19,760 bases of DNA, from contig JAQBPC010000156.1 of the NCBI GenBank assembly GCA_028287725.1, forward strand, positions 1 through 19,760. Reading direction: 5' to 3'. Source of the stretch: Chloroflexota bacterium. Its GTDB lineage: Bacteria > Chloroflexota > UBA5177 > JANWHV01. Below the pieces are notes generated by a model. It saw nothing but the letters and a program-made list of their open reading frames with translations, did no database searches and was not told the DNA's origin. The position numbers and the translations under genes were made by a program. Within the stretch, counting starts at the first letter, position 1, and every line of letters begins with the position of its first letter. Below are positions 15,363 through 19,760 of the stretch, one piece after another.

Positions 15363-15390
15363 AGTGTAGCACCCACGATTCAATAGTCAA
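15363..15390 (-). promoter_or_regulatory. Predicted sigma-70-type promoter of pqqABD
   Basis: On the minus strand, TTGACT (15385-15390) and TACACT (15363-15368) are separated by 16 bases, matching the -35 at five of six positions and the -10 at four of six. The start would fall near 15355, giving a leader of about 50 bases before pqqA. Confidence 0.6.
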
Positions 15391-15461
15391 TTTGTTTAGG
15401 ATTCGGAAACTATCGCGCAATGGACGTTAACTTGTCCGGCGGCGCACCGGGTAAATGGGTC

Positions 15462-16868
15462 TCACAGGAACTCGGCTAGTGGCATCGAGCGATGTGCGCG
15501 GGACGGAAGCAGGAAGTTCTGGCGATGCGTGGTTACAAGGAACTTCGCCAACCCAATGTTCTCGTCCGGCAGCTGATAACGCTGCTGCAGGTCGACACCA
15601 TCCATCTTGAGTCGCATGTCCTCATACTGCTGCGAGGATGGCCCGAAGCCGACAAAGTGCAACCCTGCACGCGGGGTCGGCGAAATTTCATCGCCGGTCG
15701 AATAGGAGAATGGGTTCTCGACCGTGCTGAAGTCCTCGCGTAAGAAATAGACGGTGCCGGCCTGGAGCCGTTCGCCATGCTTCGACAGCACACTCTGCAG
15801 CAGCCTGCCTTTGTCGTGCAGCTGCACACCGTGCCCAAGCACCCCGTGATGCGCGGCATCGTGCTCGCGTAGCTGCTCGACCAGTTGCTCGAACGTAGCC
15901 ATCCGATTCATTGATCGGTAGAACTCGGCGGGCACGGGAAGCGGCGCAGAGCCGTGAGTGAGCGACTTTGGATCGCCGGTACTGCGTGCGTGATACATGC
16001 GCTGCAGGCGTTCAACCGGTGTGCGGGCGTACCAGCTCTCGATATCAATCGCCGTGCGCGAGAGGTGCATCGCGGTGCCGTGGGCGAAATAGCTTGTAGG
16101 AGTCTGGTCCGTAAAGCCTGGAATTGTCTCGAAGCTTGGCGCGTTACTCAGGGCAACCGTATCTATGCCCGTGGAAGTGAAGCCCATAAACAGCATTGAC
16201 CCCGCTGGAATGTGCTCGGCGCCCGGGATGCCGAGTCGCTCGCCCATGAGCTTCGGCATATTGTGGCCGACAAACCCGCGCCGTATGGTGGTAACCGTAA
16301 GCAGGTCACCGACATACACCGCGGCGGCGGGAATGCCATTAAGCGATTGCTCTCCGGGCTGAAATAGCACCTCGAGCACGTTTTCAATGTGGTCCCGGTA
16401 GTCGCTCAGGAAGTGGAATGCGAGGTCGTTGCGCTCCAGCACCAGATCTCCGGGGTCTTTAGGGAATTGGATGGAGTCGATGACCGCCCATTGACCCTCC
16501 GATCCCGGCATCGCCGATCGGGGCATGTACTCATCGGTCAGCTCCGCAGGTAGCCGTTCGCGAAAGTACGGCAGGCCGTAGGCTACCTGAATGAAGAGTC
16601 CGTTCGGCATCAACGGGTAAATCTGTTCGACCCGTGCGAGCGCCGTCGCCAGACGCTCCTGCGCCAGGCGCAGGGTCACCCTGTCATCCGCTGGAAACGC
16701 CAGCCGTGCCGTGACGACTGTGTGCCAGAGTGGTGGCACCAAGACTGGTACGCCTCCCTGGTGATACTCGGCGGTAAGGCCCGGTAATTCGTATTGGGTC
16801 CGGGGCGTCTCCACCTCGTATCGCCGTGTATAGTCCACGGCATCCGCCCAACTGGAGGGGTGCACCAT
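15462..16868 (-). CDS. Dyp-type peroxidase-like (DUF7405-like) protein
   Basis: A 468-residue protein that I relate, with moderate confidence, to the DUF7405/Dyp-type-peroxidase-like group also seen in haloarchaea. Matching blocks are NGLFIQVAYGLPYFRERL near 89-106, a NDLAFHFLSD segment near 147-156, IRRGFVGHNMP near 195-205, SMLFMGF near 224-230, and HGTAMHLSRTAIDIESWY near 263-280, where His268 in HLSR could be a heme ligand. The GxxDG distal motif of classical Dyp peroxidases is not obvious. No signal peptide or Tat motif is seen with this start. ATG 16868 is preferred because AGGAG is seven bases upstream; the ATG at 16874 is too close to it. It is encoded 155 bp before pqqA and after the dehydrogenase gene, all on the same strand, so a role in redox handling around PQQ is conceivable but unproven. 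Confidence 0.7.
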   Translation of the reverse strand: MVHPSSWADAVDYTRRYEVETPRTQYELPGLTAEYHQGGVPVLVPPLWHTVVTARLAFPADDRVTLRLAQERLATALARVEQIYPLMPNGLFIQVAYGLPYFRERLPAELTDEYMPRSAMPGSEGQWAVIDSIQFPKDPGDLVLERNDLAFHFLSDYRDHIENVLEVLFQPGEQSLNGIPAAAVYVGDLLTVTTIRRGFVGHNMPKLMGERLGIPGAEHIPAGSMLFMGFTSTGIDTVALSNAPSFETIPGFTDQTPTSYFAHGTAMHLSRTAIDIESWYARTPVERLQRMYHARSTGDPKSLTHGSAPLPVPAEFYRSMNRMATFEQLVEQLREHDAAHHGVLGHGVQLHDKGRLLQSVLSKHGERLQAGTVYFLREDFSTVENPFSYSTGDEISPTPRAGLHFVGFGPSSQQYEDMRLKMDGVDLQQRYQLPDENIGLAKFLVTTHRQNFLLPSRAHRSMPLAEFL

Positions 16869-17272
16869 CTTCATACTCCTGCTCGATCGCTTGGAACCCT
16901 GCGTGCTCGTTCGGCCCAGCCTGCCGGACACAGCGCGCAAGCTGGGCGGAACTGGCCATGAATTGCCACCACGTTGCACGCTAATGCGGTTGCCCGCGTG
17001 CTGCCGGCACACAGCATGTTCGGCCGGTACCGAATCGCACGCCTACGGTATATGGCGGTACTTGCCCAACGTTGTAGTGTACAGGACACCGCGGGGCCGT
17101 CGATGCGGCGCGCCACAGAGGCTTGGTCACGTGCCGCTTCATCATCATCTGACGATGGTCCTCTTTTGCAGCCACCAATCCGGAGGCTCAGTAATCCGAC
17201 GTCAAGTCGCAAGCTCCGCAAGAAGGCCGACTAATTGATTCCCAGGTATGGCGAATGCAACTCCAGACACGC
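16869..17272. other. Intergenic region before the Dyp-like gene (404 bp)
   Basis: This lies between the terminators of the PQQ dehydrogenase and the start of the Dyp-like gene, and should hold the promoter of the latter. Overlapping open frames exist on both strands but have Arg/Cys-rich shadow-like compositions and no family match. No clear promoter pair was found. Confidence 0.5.
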
Positions 17273-17319
17273 AAAAGACCCCTCGGTCCTTCCTCCAATC
17301 TGGAAGCACCGAGGGGTCT
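17273..17319 (-). terminator. Intrinsic terminator after the PQQ dehydrogenase gene (distal)
   Basis: A perfect 12-bp stem (17276-17287 with 17308-17319) and an inner CTTCC/GGAAG stem form a long hairpin. On the minus strand it runs into TTTT (17273-17276 complement). It is the second of two stacked hairpins downstream of the stop at 17396. Confidence 0.88.
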
Positions 17320-17326
17320 AATCTCG

Positions 17327-17352
17327 GCTCAGCCCGCAAGTGCGGGCTGAGC
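17327..17352 (-). terminator. GC-rich hairpin directly after the PQQ dehydrogenase gene (proximal)
   Basis: An 11-bp perfect stem (GCTCAGCCCGC with GCGGGCTGAGC) closes a 4-base loop 43 bases after the dehydrogenase stop. There is no T-run of its own; it probably protects the 3' end or works with the adjacent T-tailed hairpin. Confidence 0.75.
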
Positions 17353-17395
17353 GGTGTAGCCACGACCTAGCTACTCAGGGGAAGATGCGTTGAAC

Positions 17396-19546
17396 CTATT
17401 TCGTGACGTCGATTCGCGGCATGGTGGCCGTTGCCGACACGGTGTATTTGACCCACATACCGGCCTGAAGGTGACCTGGCACCAAGCACACCATATCAAA
17501 TGCTCCGGTAGAGACCGCGTTGTAGCTGACGTATTGTTCCTTTCCAGGACCAATACCCGCTGTGGCGAGCGGCGTCTCTACTGGCGCCCCACCGACCAAC
17601 GCCAGCGCAGGCGGAAGCTTGGTACTGGTGGTCAGCGCGGCACTGTGCGGAAGAGCAGCTTTGTTGGTGAAGATCCAGCTTACTGTCCAGCCCACTGGGA
17701 CAACAAAGTTTGCCTTGCCATTGTAATAACCATCAAAGTTGAAGCCGTTATTGTCCGATGTAGCGGCGGCGACGACCTTGAACGTGACACCATGATGCTT
17801 GGTATCGACGTATGTCCAGGGGTTGATTTGCGTCAGCCCCTTGGTGGTTAGTTTCGCCGTGACACCACCGCTAAAGGTGTTGCCGCCCAAGTTCGGGAAC
17901 TTAGACTTCGTCACGGGTGCGCCATTGAGCTTAAATACCGCCAGCGTACCGCCGACATTCGCGCCCGTAAGTATGGCGACCGCAGCACCACCAGTGGCAA
18001 TTGCGATGTACTGTGTGCCGTTCACTGAGTAGGAGATAGGCGCGGCGCCAAATCCCAACCCAACGTTTGCCTTCCACAGAATCTTGCCGGTTGTCGCGTC
18101 GAAGGCGTAGAAGTTGCCGTTGTCCGAGCCACTGAATACCAGGTTGCCGGCCGTGGCCAGCGCCCCACCGATCATCGGCTTGGAAACGGGTGTCTTCCAG
18201 GCGATCGCTCCGGTCTTTGTATTGACAGCGGCCATCCAGCCCGACACGCCTCCGTGCGGCAGAGACAAACCGCCGAAATCACCCGCGCCCCGGTTGTGTG
18301 CATCGGTCTCACTTTGAGGCGCAAGCTTGAATAGTGCGCAGGTGTCAAGCCCCGGCTCGTACGCAAACTGAGTCAGCGGGCTGTAGGCAGGTGGTGAATA
18401 TTCTATTCCACCAACGGCGCCAGGGCAGACAACCACGCCAGCCGCTGTTGGCTTGAGATGCGGCACAGTGTAATTGCCCAAGTATGGCGACTTTGCAAGG
18501 ACCTTACCTGTCGCGGCGTCGTATACAAAGTACAGGCCAGACTTATTGCCATGGCCAACCGCGTGGACCGTTTTGCCATTGATCGTCACGTCGAAGATCA
18601 TTGGCGGCTGGTGCGAATCGTAGTCCCAGGTGTCGTTACACACCTCGGTATGTGCCCAAATGAACTTGCCGGTCTTCGCGTCCAATGCCACCGTGGCATT
18701 GACCCACGGATTGCATCCGGGCCGCTGACTGTTATTCAAGTCCGGGCTGGGATTCCCAGTGCCGAAGTAGAGAATACCGGTCTTATTGTCGACCACCGAT
18801 GGCATCCAGACATCGCCGCCACCATGCTGGCCAATTTTTGGCATCCAGCCTTGACCCGCGTCCGGAACCGTATAGAACCGCCACACCTGCTTGCCGGTAT
18901 TGGCGTCATAGGCGGCGACGAAACCGCGCAGACCGGCGTCACTTTCCGCACTGCCCACGAAGAGCAGCCCGTTCCAGAAGGTGGCCGGGGAAGTCTCGGA
19001 GTAACCCATGTTCGGGTCGGCTACTTGCGACCGCCACAGTTTCTCACCTGTGGAGGCCTGCAACGCGATCAGCTGATTGTCGAACGTCAGCAAGTACACC
19101 TTGCCGTTCGCAACCTCGACGCCACGATTGGTTGGGACGCCACCGCCGCCGCCAGCAATCGCATGATAGAAGTCGACAACTGGTGTGTACTGCCAGAGCA
19201 GTTTGCCCGTAGCAGCATTGACCGCACGTACCTGGTCGGAATTCGTTGTAAAGTACATGACGCCATTGACTACCACCGGGTCAGTTTCCCAGGCAATGAG
19301 CTTATTGCCCTGTTGCGCAGTCCAGGCAAGACCGAGTTTGCCGACGTTTGTGGAATCAACTTGGGTTAGCGGGGAGTAGCGCGTATTATCGCTGGTATTG
19401 CCGAATTTTGGCCAATCAACATTTGCGCCGGCCGCGGTGGTCTTCGCGTTGGCGGCCTGTCGCAGACTGCTCGCGTTCGCGGCGCCCGCTAGTACGAGCG
19501 ACAGCACCATCGCTCCTGCGGCGCCACGTTTGAGGATGGAACCCAT
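17396..19546 (-). CDS. PQQ-dependent alcohol dehydrogenase fused to a C-terminal sulfocyanin (blue copper) domain
   Basis: A 716-residue exported quinoprotein. A signal peptide (about 1-25, cleavage near ANA) precedes a PQQ-ADH beta-propeller (about 44-540) with repeated TGxxxW blades (113-118, 166-171, 217-222, 292-297, 445-450, 486-491). Metal and catalytic residues fit the methanol/ethanol dehydrogenase family: Glu201, Asn265 (FGTGN), catalytic Asp308 in TWDYD, and a second acid Asp310 as in lanthanide-dependent XoxF/PedH. The vicinal cysteine pair is replaced by a glycine run (132-136). There is no CxxCH heme site. Residues about 570-716 are a complete cupredoxin: GFNFDGYYNG, His634 (LPHS), Cys687, His692 and Met697. 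The predicted role is periplasmic or cell-surface alcohol or aldehyde oxidation with electron transfer to the fused copper centre. ATG 19546 has GGAGGA eight bases upstream. Two stacked hairpins follow. The substrate is unknown. Confidence 0.95.
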   Translation of the reverse strand: MGSILKRGAAGAMVLSLVLAGAANASSLRQAANAKTTAAGANVDWPKFGNTSDNTRYSPLTQVDSTNVGKLGLAWTAQQGNKLIAWETDPVVVNGVMYFTTNSDQVRAVNAATGKLLWQYTPVVDFYHAIAGGGGGVPTNRGVEVANGKVYLLTFDNQLIALQASTGEKLWRSQVADPNMGYSETSPATFWNGLLFVGSAESDAGLRGFVAAYDANTGKQVWRFYTVPDAGQGWMPKIGQHGGGDVWMPSVVDNKTGILYFGTGNPSPDLNNSQRPGCNPWVNATVALDAKTGKFIWAHTEVCNDTWDYDSHQPPMIFDVTINGKTVHAVGHGNKSGLYFVYDAATGKVLAKSPYLGNYTVPHLKPTAAGVVVCPGAVGGIEYSPPAYSPLTQFAYEPGLDTCALFKLAPQSETDAHNRGAGDFGGLSLPHGGVSGWMAAVNTKTGAIAWKTPVSKPMIGGALATAGNLVFSGSDNGNFYAFDATTGKILWKANVGLGFGAAPISYSVNGTQYIAIATGGAAVAILTGANVGGTLAVFKLNGAPVTKSKFPNLGGNTFSGGVTAKLTTKGLTQINPWTYVDTKHHGVTFKVVAAATSDNNGFNFDGYYNGKANFVVPVGWTVSWIFTNKAALPHSAALTTSTKLPPALALVGGAPVETPLATAGIGPGKEQYVSYNAVSTGAFDMVCLVPGHLQAGMWVKYTVSATATMPRIDVTK

Positions 19547-19600
19547 GCGTTGTTCCTCCCGTGTCGTTAGCAATTAATCAGTTCAAGAGATCAAGAAATG

Positions 19601-19760
19601 CTAAAGAGTACCGGTCAATGCGGTTGCTGCCTGCGTCACCCCCTTGTCTATCTCACCGTCGCTTACGAAGGCCCACTGCCAGCCGCCACCATCCGTGGGT
19701 AGGCTCGGGCGCTGAAGGAGATTGTCAGTGGGAACTGATCTTGTGCCATTGGATGGCGAA
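19601..19760 (-). CDS. Possible 3' end of an unidentified gene (partial)
   Basis: A frame open from the right edge for 52 codons to a TAG at 19601-19603 would place a coding end 54 bp before the dehydrogenase start. Its end contains DGGGWQWAFVSDGEIDKG and TQAATAL, which reads like real protein but matches no family I recognise. Another minus frame is also open for part of this stretch, so chance is not excluded. If real, it would be co-directional with the dehydrogenase. Confidence 0.35.
   Translation of the reverse strand, partial: SPSNGTRSVPTDNLLQRPSLPTDGGGWQWAFVSDGEIDKGVTQAATALTGTL

Noticed and set aside
16891..17238. Overlapping plus-strand frames upstream of the Dyp-like gene
   Set aside because: Several frames are open at once, on both strands; compositions are rich in Arg, Cys and His, and no start has a ribosome site.
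18458..19369. 303-codon plus-strand frame opposite the PQQ dehydrogenase
   Set aside because: It is the shadow of a strongly coding minus-strand gene; its His/Arg/Val-rich translation shows no domain.
19728..19760. Possible plus-strand gene starting at GTG 19728 with AAGGAG seven bases upstream
   Set aside because: Only 11 codons are visible and a competing minus-strand frame is open over the same bases; there is not enough to support a call.

Overview
This 19.76 kb window looks like chromosomal DNA from an environmental bacterium with about 57% GC. I see no rRNA, tRNA, CRISPR array or insertion sequence. The gene set is a mix: an erythromycin-esterase-like enzyme, an AI-2E family permease, a glutathionyl-hydroquinone-reductase-type GST, sulfocyanin-like blue copper proteins, a Thr/Pro/Ala-rich membrane-anchored protein, an extracytoplasmic solute-binding protein without a lipobox, and PQQ genes. 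This mix suggests Chloroflexota or a related poorly cultured phylum. That is an inference from gene style only, and no phylogenetic marker is present.

Layout. (1) 1-1412, minus strand: a tight cluster of a disordered acidic protein, a phosphoribosyltransferase and an erythromycin-esterase-like protein cut by the left edge. (2) 1916-2866, plus: a Xi-class GST, convergent with (3) 2979-8346, a run of minus-strand genes: a secreted sulfocyanin-like cupredoxin, a HAD hydrolase, a universal stress protein with no canonical start codon, a PYROXD2/phytoene-desaturase-like FAD oxidoreductase and an AI-2E permease. (4) 9107-12156, plus: an orphan family 5 solute-binding protein and a C45 (acyltransferase-type NTN hydrolase) protein. 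(5) 12385-13266, minus: a one-TM protein with two FN3-like repeats, separated from region 4 by a large inverted repeat. (6) 13855-19546, minus: a PQQ module, with pqqD, pqqB, a 24-codon pqqA, a Dyp-type-peroxidase-like (DUF7405-like) protein and a large PQQ alcohol dehydrogenase. A possible further minus-strand gene runs off the right edge.

The most notable object is the PQQ dehydrogenase at 17396-19546. Its propeller carries the Asp-Tyr-Asp motif associated with lanthanide-dependent enzymes and lacks the usual adjacent-cysteine pair. It is fused at its C terminus to a complete sulfocyanin-type blue copper domain with His, Cys, His and Met ligands, where quinohemoprotein dehydrogenases would carry a cytochrome c domain. 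A stand-alone secreted protein with the same cupredoxin fold and motifs is encoded 9 kb away at 7795-8346. PqqA, PqqB and PqqD are encoded beside the dehydrogenase, but pqqC and pqqE are not in the window. Together this suggests an extracytoplasmic alcohol or aldehyde oxidation chain in which electrons pass from PQQH2 to a tethered copper centre and perhaps on to a soluble copper carrier, without cytochrome c. The ligands and domain order are visible in the sequence; the electron route is inference.
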